A stretch of DNA of 42,500 nt from a virus. Shown here piece by piece: positions 6,571 to 14,053 of the stretch. Each line of letters begins with the position of its first letter. Position 1 is the first letter of the stretch. The DNA lies in IMG/VR virus record IMGVR_UViG_3300020281_000047, positions 1-42,500 of that record. One strand, written 5' to 3'. The notes under the pieces were generated by a model. That model made no database searches. It was given only the letters and a program-made list of their open reading frames with translations, and was not told where the DNA came from. A program made the position numbers and the translations under genes.

Positions 6571-6592
6571 TCGCCTCAGGGTATCTGGGCGA
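6571..6592 (+). promoter_or_regulatory. hairpin in the gp32 mRNA leader
   Basis: TCGCC T CAG - GGTAT - CTG GGCGA folds into an 8-bp stem (5+3 pairs, one bulged T) with the 5-base loop GGTAT, about 60 bases before the gp32 ATG. No T-run follows, so it is not a simple terminator. The loop can pair with ATACT at 6615-6619, which would make a pseudoknot. T4 gp32 represses its own translation by binding next to a leader pseudoknot, so a comparable operator is plausible here. Confidence 0.5.
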
Positions 6593-6652
6593 GACTATAT
6601 CTAAATACAGAAATATACTTCAGTCAATATTACAGTTATACGGAGAAAATAT

Positions 6653-7537
6653 ATGTCGTTCGAAACATTAAAACGCAATCGCGGTTCAAATATCAATAAA
6701 ATTATTCAAGCAGCTGAAGCCACTAACAGTGGTGAGACAAAATCTTATGTCGATGAGAGAATGTGGAAGCCAACTGTCGATAAGGCAGGTAATGGTTATG
6801 CTGTTATCAGGTTTCTCCCTGGTAAAGAAGATAGCCTTCCATTTATAAGATACTGGGATCACGGGTTTAAAGGCCCCACTGGTCAATGGTATATTGAGAA
6901 CTCACTAACATCAATAGGTCAACCTGATCCTGTAGGTGAATTAAACTCTAGGTTATGGAACTCAGGTATCGAGTCTGACAAAGATAAGGCTAGAGCTCAA
7001 AAGAGAAGACTACATTATGTATCAAATATCTATGTAGTAAGTGATCCATCTGCACCTCAAAACGAAGGTAAGGTGTTCTTATACAAGTATGGTAAAAAAA
7101 TCTTCGATAAAATTTATGACTTAATGAATCCATCATTTGCTGATGAGACACCAGTTGATCCATTTGATTTTTGGGAAGGTGCTGACTTTAAGTTAAAGAT
7201 AAGAAATGTTGAAGGTTATAGAAACTATGATAAATCTGAGTTTGCATCATCTGCACCATTCTTAGGTGAAGATGAGTCAAAGTTAGAAGATACTTATAAT
7301 AAGATGCATGACTTATCGGAGTTTACTAATGCTAAGAACTATAAGACCTATGATGAACTTAAGTCTAAGTTAATGAGAGTTCTTGGTGAGGAAGCAACCG
7401 CTGGTGCTTATACCGTAAAGGAAGAAATAAAAATAAATGATCCTATTGCGGCTGTCGAACCAGTTACTGCAGAAGAAATTAGTAGTGAAGATGAAGACAC
7501 TATGTCTTATTTCTCAAAACTTGCAAAGCAAGACTAA
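6653..7537 (+). CDS. 32: single-stranded DNA-binding protein gp32
   Basis: gp32 coats ssDNA during phage replication, recombination and repair. The N terminus (MSFETLKRNRGSNINKI) fits the cooperative-binding domain. The core includes GNGYAVIRFLP, GQWYIENS, VSNIYVVSDP, NEGKVFLYKYGKKIFDKI and FDFWEGADFKLKI, all aligned in order with T4 gp32; the acidic C terminus (EEISSEDEDTMSYF) is the partner-binding tail. The protein has no cysteine at all: the T4 zinc knuckle region is replaced by a SIGQPDPVGELN-type stretch, as in marine T4-like phages. CGGAG at about 6641 precedes ATG 6653. Its stop overlaps the stop of the convergent gene at 7534. Confidence 0.95.
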   Translation: MSFETLKRNRGSNINKIIQAAEATNSGETKSYVDERMWKPTVDKAGNGYAVIRFLPGKEDSLPFIRYWDHGFKGPTGQWYIENSLTSIGQPDPVGELNSRLWNSGIESDKDKARAQKRRLHYVSNIYVVSDPSAPQNEGKVFLYKYGKKIFDKIYDLMNPSFADETPVDPFDFWEGADFKLKIRNVEGYRNYDKSEFASSAPFLGEDESKLEDTYNKMHDLSEFTNAKNYKTYDELKSKLMRVLGEEATAGAYTVKEEIKINDPIAAVEPVTAEEISSEDEDTMSYFSKLAKQD

Positions 7538-9195
7538 GTAAGACCACCTAACATCTGGTCCTGTAGGTCAACTGCGGGACCATTTGATATTAAAGCATTG
7601 GTAGTATTACTATTACTTATGTTAGTATTAGTATCTGCTGAAAATGATACATTAGATCCACCCATAGCTCCTGGGCTCATTCCACGATTAACTTGACTTT
7701 TTATAGCATCACCAGAAGTAGACGGCTTAGTAAACGTTTGCGTAGGTCCACCTCTACCCATTCTCATTGAATCGCTTCCTGCAGGGCTTACTGGCATCTT
7801 AGGTTTAGCATCGCCACCTAGTAAAAATTCAGCAATTGATCCGGCTAGCGCTTTACCTCCAAAGTAACCTAATCCTGCTCCAAGAACACCACCTATACCT
7901 GTGCCAATCAATGGAAACCCCAATGTTCCTAAAGCGCCACCAATCAGACCTCCAACTTTCAAGCCTGCAACACCTCCTAGTAATCCACCAAAAACTTCAG
8001 TTAAAGCTTTAACTTTTTCACCTCTTGATGAATCTGAATTTAATATACTATAGATATCATATCCGGCCATAAGCTGTGCTATTCCGGGAAGTCTTAAGAA
8101 CTTTGCCATTCTACCAAATTTACCAGCAACACCAGATCCTTTTGGAACATCACCAACTTTAGATCCGGGAGGTGCTTTTACTGCTGTTGCTTTTCCATCA
8201 GCTCCAGCAATCATAAGATTTCCTTTTGCAGATCTAACAACTGATCCGGCTTGTGGTTTTGGAGTTGGTTTTCCACCTGCTTCCGGTGCGTCTTTAGCCA
8301 AAGCACCTGCACCAAATCCAAGACCAAGAGCACCTGCAGCTTTTGTAAGCACACCAAGAAGACCTTTTCTACCAGCTAATAAACCAAGAAGTTTTACAAA
8401 TTTCCCTGGCATTAAAAGAGCAGCAACCGCACCTAGAGTGGTTATTCCTTTTACGATGTCCATAGGTTCAAAGTCACCCTTGATTAACTTAGTAATAGAT
8501 TCAACTCCAGATGCTGCAGAATCACCTATGACTTTAAGAGCCTTAGCTAAACCTTCAGTCACTCCTTCTTTTGTTATCCCTAATGAATTAAATAAATTCA
8601 CAAAGCTTTCTTTAAATCTTATTATTGTTGGCTCTAATTTTTCTAATAAAACTTTCCCTTGTTCTTTTAGTGTGGTACCAAGTTCAGTCATTGCATTTTT
8701 AAAGTTTTCATTTTTCATAAGCGCGCCGATACCGGCACCTATAGCTGCACCTAATGGACCACCTACGGCAAATCCTATGGCACCACCGGTAAGACCACCA
8801 GCTAATGCATCTTTTATGGCTTGATTTTCAAATCCTTCAGGTAATAAAAATTCAACTATGTCATCGGCAAACATTGCTATAGCAGCAGGTCCTAATACTC
8901 TTGTCAATAGTTTTTTACCTATCATTGGTGCAAGAGTTGCAAGGCTAAGTCCTTTTAATGCACCAGATAATCCACTAAACATTCCACCACTAGAAGATCT
9001 AGTAGGAGAACTAGAGCCTGATGTAGCTACTGACTTTTGAGCCTGTGCTTTTTCTTCTCTTAATCTTTCTAAACTTCTATCTTCTTTTTGTTTAAGATAG
9101 TCGATAAATGAACCAATACCTCTACTGGTACTTTCAGTGTTATCATCGACTCTTGTTAGAGTATTATTGATGGTCGATAGTGTTACTTCTGCCAT
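7534..9195 (-). CDS. Gly/Ala-rich tail protein, possible tape measure or hub protein
   Basis: This 553-aa protein has an N-terminal charged coiled-coil-like helix (residues about 30-55, KQKEDRSLERLREEKAQAQK), a Ser-rich linker, then long Gly/Ala hydrophobic stretches (GGLTGGAIGFAVGGPLGAA, GGLLGGVAGLKVGGLIGGALG) like those of tail tape-measure proteins, and a polar, Asn/Ser-rich end. It is the last gene of the - strand operon after gp51, close to where T4 keeps gp27-28-29; T4 gp29 has 590 aa. A role inside the tail tube as tape measure, possibly with membrane-interacting segments, is therefore reasonable but is not shown by a specific signature. Start ATG overlaps the gp51 stop (TAATG). Confidence 0.75.
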   Translation of the reverse strand: MAEVTLSTINNTLTRVDDNTESTSRGIGSFIDYLKQKEDRSLERLREEKAQAQKSVATSGSSSPTRSSSGGMFSGLSGALKGLSLATLAPMIGKKLLTRVLGPAAIAMFADDIVEFLLPEGFENQAIKDALAGGLTGGAIGFAVGGPLGAAIGAGIGALMKNENFKNAMTELGTTLKEQGKVLLEKLEPTIIRFKESFVNLFNSLGITKEGVTEGLAKALKVIGDSAASGVESITKLIKGDFEPMDIVKGITTLGAVAALLMPGKFVKLLGLLAGRKGLLGVLTKAAGALGLGFGAGALAKDAPEAGGKPTPKPQAGSVVRSAKGNLMIAGADGKATAVKAPPGSKVGDVPKGSGVAGKFGRMAKFLRLPGIAQLMAGYDIYSILNSDSSRGEKVKALTEVFGGLLGGVAGLKVGGLIGGALGTLGFPLIGTGIGGVLGAGLGYFGGKALAGSIAEFLLGGDAKPKMPVSPAGSDSMRMGRGGPTQTFTKPSTSGDAIKSQVNRGMSPGAMGGSNVSFSADTNTNISNSNTTNALISNGPAVDLQDQMLGGLT

Positions 9196-9353
9196 TACCT
9201 TGCTCTTTCTTGTTGTTCACGAGCTTTCTCTTCAAGATGCTCGTTTAACATAACTAAATAAACCTCTCTCTCCCACGGCATCATTTCTTCTAGTTCTGTA
9301 AGTGAATAGTTAAAATGCTGCATCATTAAAAAATTCGTCTGAAAATAATTCAT
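9195..9353 (-). CDS. 51: baseplate hub assembly protein gp51-like, 52 aa
   Basis: A short - strand frame fills the space between gp26 and the tape-measure-like gene. It encodes 52 residues: MNYFQTNFLMMQHFNYSLTE, then an ELEEMMPWEREVYLVML core and a charged QQERAR end. The LxELExMxPWEREVY pattern is that of the small gp51-type hub assembly factor of marine T4-like phages, and the order gp26-gp51 matches T4. The stop TAA shares a base with the next ATG. ATG 9353 is chosen; inner Met10/Met11 are alternatives. In T4, gp51 is needed for hub assembly but is not in the virion. Confidence 0.75.
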   Translation of the reverse strand: MNYFQTNFLMMQHFNYSLTELEEMMPWEREVYLVMLNEHLEEKAREQQERAR

Positions 9354-9376
9354 CAACGTTTCATGAGAGAGGTTTA

Positions 9377-10096
9377 CTAAAAAAAATCTTGTAAGCCTTC
9401 TAACTCAATTTTATTTTCAGTCTTGCACTTTTTACATTCATACATTTCAGTATGCTTTAATTTAGGAACGTTTTGTGCAAAATTAGTTATTAATTCAAGT
9501 TGTTGATTAGTTAATGAATTAATAAATGTTTCAATCTCTTCTTTAGATTCATCTTTAATTAACAGATACTCATCTTCAGTCTTTACTGCTTTCATACATG
9601 CAGTTATGCTATCAACTAATAACTCAGTTTCTGACATCTCATCTTCAGATTTCATGTTCTTACTTACTTCAACGTAACTTGGATATTTTAATTCAATTAT
9701 AATGTTTTTATCGATTTCAACTTCTTTAATTTTTTTAAAATCTTCACTAATATCAACTTTAATTTGATCTAGTCTTATTTTCACTTCATTTTCTTCGTTA
9801 CAGTTTGAACACGCATGCATTACTGTCGATGTCTCTCCAACTGATTTAGAACGAACCTGACTAAACATATAATCTACATCAAAAGTTGCAAGTTCATTTA
9901 GTGGTGCATCTGGCACACAACTTGATAAACAATCCAACATTGAATTTAGTATTTGTCTGTTGTCTTTTGATTCAAATGCCATTAGTAAAACTTTTTGCTC
10001 TTTTACAAGAAAAGGTCGAAACTTAACGGTATTTCCTGTCGAAGGTATCGTTAACTCATATTTTGGTATATCATTTTTTAGCCTTGGTAAAGCCAT
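9377..10096 (-). CDS. 26: baseplate hub subunit gp26-like
   Basis: A 239-aa protein of the T4 baseplate gp26 family. It starts MALPRLKNDIPKYELTIPSTG, contains FRPFLVKEQKVLLMAFES typical of the family, and has two zinc-ribbon halves: HACSNCNEEN at about 120 and YECKKCKTEN near the C terminus, ending in LEGLQDFF. The four cysteines in two CxxC pairs should bind one zinc ion. It lies between gp54 and gp51, keeping the T4 26-51 order. It acts in assembly of the central hub of the baseplate. Confidence 0.85.
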   Translation of the reverse strand: MALPRLKNDIPKYELTIPSTGNTVKFRPFLVKEQKVLLMAFESKDNRQILNSMLDCLSSCVPDAPLNELATFDVDYMFSQVRSKSVGETSTVMHACSNCNEENEVKIRLDQIKVDISEDFKKIKEVEIDKNIIIELKYPSYVEVSKNMKSEDEMSETELLVDSITACMKAVKTEDEYLLIKDESKEEIETFINSLTNQQLELITNFAQNVPKLKHTEMYECKKCKTENKIELEGLQDFF

Positions 10097-10109
10097 TTCA
10101 TTTCACTCC

Positions 10110-10802
10110 TTATAGTAAATCTATTCCACCTAGTGGTGTGTCAATGTCCATATTAATAAATCCTTGCGTGTTACTAGAACGTGCCCAGTTTGTGTAAGCT
10201 AAAGTTACTGTTAGTTGTACCAATCCATCTAGCTCGTTATTTAACTCTATTGCACTCAATGATATTGGAAACGCATCTAATAATTCTACTGAGTATACAG
10301 TTCCTCCACCGATTCCAGCACCAAACCTAATAGGTCCAACTTGTTTTGAAAATCCTTTTAGTGGTTGTCTTAATTGGTGTATAGTTACTGACTTTGCATA
10401 TTGACTTTTATAATTACTTTTAAACGCCTTTCTTCCAGCTTCTGGTATCGCAGTATTTTGCCAAGCATCAAAATATTCTTTTACACCATAATCATTCATA
10501 AGATAAAAAGTCATTGATACATCATCGATAGCGTAACCATACGCTACTTTTTGAAACTCCATGCCTATTCTTCTATCATTAGTAAGAGTAATCTTACCGG
10601 GTAATGTTACACTAGAACAAAGAATATTTAATTCTCTGCCTGATGCTCCACCTCCGCCACCAGTTAACAATCCAATTATTCCTTGTAGTAATCCACCGCC
10701 ACCACCAAAGCTCGTTGGTAATGTAACTAAGAACCTATTTGCTCTAGCAAATCCTAACTTTGTATTAGCTAAAGCTTTTAATTCATCTACACTATTAGCC
10801 AT
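10110..10802 (-). CDS. 54: tail-tube-fold protein, probable gp54 (tube initiator)
   Basis: A 230-aa protein of the tail-tube/gp54 class. After KLGFARANRFLVTLP comes a Gly-rich loop (FGGGGGLLQGIIGLLTGGGGGAS), then the tube-fold core: LCSSVTLPGK, DDVSMTFYLMNDYGVKEYFD, and the C-terminal FPISLSAIELNNE...VQLTVTLAYTNW strand pair. The last part corresponds to IPISVSAPELS...TFDVTFAYR of T4 gp54. Because it sits among hub genes and not next to a sheath gene, gp54 (tail tube initiator) is preferred over the tube protein gp19. It overlaps the upstream 196-aa gene by 8 bases. Confidence 0.75.
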   Translation of the reverse strand: MANSVDELKALANTKLGFARANRFLVTLPTSFGGGGGLLQGIIGLLTGGGGGASGRELNILCSSVTLPGKITLTNDRRIGMEFQKVAYGYAIDDVSMTFYLMNDYGVKEYFDAWQNTAIPEAGRKAFKSNYKSQYAKSVTIHQLRQPLKGFSKQVGPIRFGAGIGGGTVYSVELLDAFPISLSAIELNNELDGLVQLTVTLAYTNWARSSNTQGFINMDIDTPLGGIDLL

Positions 10803-11385
10803 TTGCTATTTTCCTCGAATCTGAATATACTCTTCCAGCAGAAGCTTTTTTCCAACTTGCAGTTGGTAAAAATGTGGCAATTTCCCACTCAGGCGCTGGC
10901 ACTTGTGCAAACCTAGATTTAACATGATCTAATAAATAGTGTTTAAAACATGGTTGAAAAAATCTAAATCTTGATGCACCTTTGAGTAATCTGTATGTTA
11001 AAGTAAATCGCGTTGATTCATCATATTTTTTATTATTGACTACATCAAGTAAACTATCTAAAAACTTTGCTCTTAAAACTGGAGGAATGTAGTGTAAGTT
11101 TAATCCCTTAAATCCACCTTCTGCTCTCTCAACTGGTATCACTAAAGGAAATGTGTCATAATATGGAAGTGTGTCTTTAAGTTTAGGATCATAAAAAAAC
11201 ATCATCATACTACCTAACATTGGACTACTTACTTTGTTAATCTCGTCTTCTCTCATTAAAGCTTCACGATTAATACGAGTCAGTTGTTGTACTCTTTTAC
11301 GAAACCAATCACGCGACTCCTGCGTACGTGGTGTTATTCCTTTTCGAAAGGCTTCAAGTTCAAGTTTTTGAAATAAGTTACTCAT
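10795..11385 (-). CDS. conserved unknown protein in the gp4-gp54 operon, 196 aa
   Basis: A 196-aa soluble protein with a basic helical N terminus (FRKGITPRTQESRDWFRKRV), then a well-defined core: MLGSMMMFFYDPK, LPYYDTFPLVIPVE, GGFKGLNLHYIPP, FFQPCFKHYLLDHVKSRF and EWEIATFLPT. I recognise the look of a conserved protein of large marine myoviruses but know no function. Its company (head completion gp4 upstream, tube initiator gp54 downstream) suggests a morphogenesis or virion role. The ATG follows TATAAATA by only 5 bases and has no ribosome binding site. Confidence 0.8.
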   Translation of the reverse strand: MSNLFQKLELEAFRKGITPRTQESRDWFRKRVQQLTRINREALMREDEINKVSSPMLGSMMMFFYDPKLKDTLPYYDTFPLVIPVERAEGGFKGLNLHYIPPVLRAKFLDSLLDVVNNKKYDESTRFTLTYRLLKGASRFRFFQPCFKHYLLDHVKSRFAQVPAPEWEIATFLPTASWKKASAGRVYSDSRKIANG

Positions 11386-11389
11386 AAGA

Positions 11390-11896
11390 CTATTTATATC
11401 GTTTTCTACGCTTTTTTCTATATGGTGCTAAAGGTTTATATGTTTTAAGTTTTCCAGGGACAGGTTTAGTTAATAACTTCATTTCTTGTAGTGTTTTCTC
11501 TGTCCACACTTGAAACTCCCACCCTCGATCTTTTGCATACTCATTTGCAGCTTCCCACTTATTCATGTTCTTAACATATGTTAAACCTTCAGCTACATAC
11601 CTTTTTGTTCGCTTAGGTCCTTCAGGTGGCTTTGTTTCTTTTTCTGGTTTAATTTCTACTAAAAGTATTTTATCATCAAATACTATTTTCATATCAACAA
11701 AGTAACGATGATACTTCTTATCGACTTCATAGTAATATGGTATGATGGTTTCTTCTGAACTCCATTGCTTTACTTTAGGATTCTTATCACACCACTGAAA
11801 TACAGCTTTCTCCCACAAAGACCTATATACTATATTGGTGTGGTCTCCTTTATATTTTGTAACATTTTTCGCTTTATATAGACCAGAATAAACCAT
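11390..11896 (-). CDS. 4: head completion protein gp4
   Basis: A 168-aa homologue of T4 gp4 (gp50/4), needed to finish DNA-filled heads before tail joining. The start MVYSGLYKAKNVTKYKGDHT and IVYRSLWEKAVFQWCDKNP are typical. The order W-E, then HRYFVDMKI, then LLVEIKP gives the E - D - ExK arrangement of a restriction-endonuclease/TnsA-like fold, so a nuclease trimming role is possible. The C terminus is very basic (APYRKKRRKRYK). It is the first gene of the - strand operon and faces gp48 across a 55-base divergent gap. No clear - strand promoter octamer is visible in that gap. Confidence 0.88.
   Translation of the reverse strand: MVYSGLYKAKNVTKYKGDHTNIVYRSLWEKAVFQWCDKNPKVKQWSSEETIIPYYYEVDKKYHRYFVDMKIVFDDKILLVEIKPEKETKPPEGPKRTKRYVAEGLTYVKNMNKWEAANEYAKDRGWEFQVWTEKTLQEMKLLTKPVPGKLKTYKPLAPYRKKRRKRYK
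11391..11398 (-). promoter_or_regulatory. possible late promoter, 5 bases before an ATG
   Basis: TATAAATA on the - strand, overlapping the TAG stop of gp4, followed by GTCTT and the ATG of the 196-aa gene. If it works like a T4 late promoter, the RNA would begin at or next to the ATG, giving a leaderless message. The same spacing occurs at 39449. In such AT-rich DNA the octamer can arise by chance. Confidence 0.35.
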
Positions 11897-11905
11897 GATT
11901 TTCGT

Positions 11906-11913
11906 TATAAATA
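11906..11913 (+). promoter_or_regulatory. late promoter for the gp48 operon
   Basis: TATAAATA, the T4 late -10 octamer, lies in the divergent gap between gp4 and gp48, 38 bases before the gp48 ATG. AAGGAT at about 11941 provides the ribosome binding site. It is placed to drive gp48-gp53-gp27 and the following genes. Confidence 0.65.
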
Positions 11914-11951
11914 AAGAAATAATACTTTAATATTATCTATAAGGATTACGC

Positions 11952-13322
11952 ATGGAAATATTCGATAAAGCTGGACCTCTTGGAGAAACACTCAAAGGTG
12001 GAGGCGGATTAAAAAATCCAATCAAAAATTTTAGTAACGTTGAAGGTGCAATCGAAGAATTTGCAGAAGCAGGTCAGTCATTATTAGGTGCTTTATTTAA
12101 AAACTTTGGTGCAGGTGGTAGCACATTAGAATATCCACTGGATGTATCTGGTAATCCTGCCTATGCGGCAACAGTATCATTTCAAACTTTAGAATATACT
12201 ACACCTGAGTCTGGTAAGAGTCAAAAGTCTCACATGAAACAACAAGAAGATAATCTTAAGCAAGCAAGATTAAAAGAAGCTGATGATGCTAGAAATAAAG
12301 CTGCAGGTATGGGACTTGTGGATGGATTAAGTGATGGAGCAAATCGTGGTGTCAGAAACTCCAGTAGCCTTGTAGGTGCCGGTGGATCTGATATTGGTGT
12401 AGATTTAAATCCTGTTACTATTTCGGTTGATACCGCAGAAAGATCAAACGTTTCTGGTACGGCCGCGTACGCGGATGACGCGGCTGCATTAAATTTTATT
12501 GCAAAGAAAGATACAGAAGTTGAAGCCGCAGTCGCAAAGAAATCTACTCCTACAGTTAGATCAGGTACTAGTTTTTTTCCTAAGAAAGGCGAGCCTACAG
12601 TAACAATGTACTTTCCACCAAGTATGTCTTTTGTTGATAATGTTGCATATGATACTAATGCAGAGTTAGGAGTGTTAGGTGCTTCAACATTAGCAGGAAT
12701 GGAAGGTGGCATGTCAGGTTTAGGTGCTGCTGCTAATGCAATTAAAGGTGAAGGAAGCGCTTTAGTTGATACATTCTTAGGCAGAGAGGGTGCTACAACA
12801 GGTGTGTCACAAGGAGTAACAGACACTCTTAAACTTGCAATTGCAAAAGTAAATAATAGATTTACACCAGGGACTGGGTTTAGGAATGCAGCAACTCTTG
12901 CTAATAGATTTATTGTCAACCCTAATGTAAGAGCAATATTCAGAGGAGTTAACATACGTGAATTTCAATTTCAATTTAAATTAATAGCAACTTCTCCAGA
13001 TGAAGCAAGAACAGTACAAAAAATAATTAAGCATTTTCGAAAAGAACTATATCCAAAAGGATTTCCAGTAAATTTTGGCACAGCTTCAGCGGATATAGGT
13101 TATCATTTTCCAAATGCATTTAAAATAATATTTAAATTTGAAGGTAGAAGAAATAAAAATTTACCAAAGATTAAGCCTTGTTATCTAAGAAGTTTTAACG
13201 CAACAATTAATCCTACTGGTGGTGGATTTAGAACTGACGGACAACCTAATGAAATTGATATTTCAATGGCATTTGTTGAACATGAGACTCTTAAATCACT
13301 TGATGTTGAGAAAGGATTCTAA
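11952..13322 (+). CDS. 48: baseplate tail-tube cap gp48-like
   Basis: At 456 aa this protein is longer than T4 gp48 (364 aa). The N-terminal half is Gly/Ala-rich and variable. The C-terminal third carries the tube-fold signature: REFQFQFKLIATSPDEARTV, HFRKELYP, FKIIFKFEGR, then PCYLRSFNATINPTGGG and EIDISMAFVEHETL, which corresponds to the RFDKTPNG...TLEITMREI region of T4 gp48. A segment VTMYFPPSMSF near residue 215 is typical of marine homologues. It caps the baseplate hub and, with gp54, nucleates tube polymerisation. The stop overlaps the gp53 start (TAATG). Confidence 0.78.
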   Translation: MEIFDKAGPLGETLKGGGGLKNPIKNFSNVEGAIEEFAEAGQSLLGALFKNFGAGGSTLEYPLDVSGNPAYAATVSFQTLEYTTPESGKSQKSHMKQQEDNLKQARLKEADDARNKAAGMGLVDGLSDGANRGVRNSSSLVGAGGSDIGVDLNPVTISVDTAERSNVSGTAAYADDAAALNFIAKKDTEVEAAVAKKSTPTVRSGTSFFPKKGEPTVTMYFPPSMSFVDNVAYDTNAELGVLGASTLAGMEGGMSGLGAAANAIKGEGSALVDTFLGREGATTGVSQGVTDTLKLAIAKVNNRFTPGTGFRNAATLANRFIVNPNVRAIFRGVNIREFQFQFKLIATSPDEARTVQKIIKHFRKELYPKGFPVNFGTASADIGYHFPNAFKIIFKFEGRRNKNLPKIKPCYLRSFNATINPTGGGFRTDGQPNEIDISMAFVEHETLKSLDVEKGF

Positions 13323-14053
13323 TGTTATATTTCAATAATTTTTCAAATATTAGTTACAATTTTGGAGACGAACCAGACCCTGTTATATTTCAAAACATAT
13401 CCGGATACGCTGATATAATAGATCAAATTAAAGATGATATTACTTTTGCAAACACACATACCATACAAGAAGGATTTAGACCAGATCAAGTATCGATACA
13501 GTTGTACGATACACCGTTGCATTACTGGACATTTTATCTCTTAAATGATAATTTAAGAGAGCAAGGCTGGCCTCTACCTAATCAGGAACTAATTACTTAC
13601 ATACATAAAGTTTTTCCAAATACAACAATAACTACAAGAGATGGTGATTTGGCTAATAAGTTTAAGATAGGTCAGACGATATCTGGTAATACATCTGGTC
13701 AAAGTGGTAAAGTGATAAAAAGAAATATAGACTTAGGTCAAATTATCGTGGAAGGAAATATATCTTTTACAACTGGAGGAGAAACTTTTACTTCTACAAA
13801 TTCATCAGGTATAGAAGAAACACTTATTGCCGTATCAGCAGAAAGAGAATATTTATCTGAAAGCCACTATGTAGATGGTAGTGGAGATATTGTGGATATT
13901 GATCCAACTATAGGCCCAGGAGCTTTGCTTACTGGTAAAACAAACCAAGATGTATATTACAATGTAAATGAAAGTTTAAAACAAATTAAAGTTATTAAAC
14001 CAGATTTAATTAATGGAATAGTGACAAGCTTTAAAAAGTCACTAAGAGGTTAA
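13322..14053 (+). CDS. 53: baseplate wedge subunit gp53
   Basis: A 243-aa wedge protein. The family hallmark is the N-terminal block ending in YDTPLHYWTFYLLND, matching NPQLYWVLLMCND of T4 gp53, where one side of a LysM-like module is followed by WPLP. The second half, with GQTISGNTSGQSGKV and FTTGGETFTS repeats of beta-strands, is an extra beta domain; T4 gp53 has 196 aa. It follows gp48 with a one-base overlap and precedes gp27 directly. It joins wedges to each other and to the hub. Confidence 0.85.
   Translation: MLYFNNFSNISYNFGDEPDPVIFQNISGYADIIDQIKDDITFANTHTIQEGFRPDQVSIQLYDTPLHYWTFYLLNDNLREQGWPLPNQELITYIHKVFPNTTITTRDGDLANKFKIGQTISGNTSGQSGKVIKRNIDLGQIIVEGNISFTTGGETFTSTNSSGIEETLIAVSAEREYLSESHYVDGSGDIVDIDPTIGPGALLTGKTNQDVYYNVNESLKQIKVIKPDLINGIVTSFKKSLRG

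Noticed and set aside
12230-12955. 241-aa - strand open frame inside gp48
   Set aside because: Shadow of the Ala/Gly-rich part of gp48; no binding site, no motif, and it would sit wholly inside a conserved gene.
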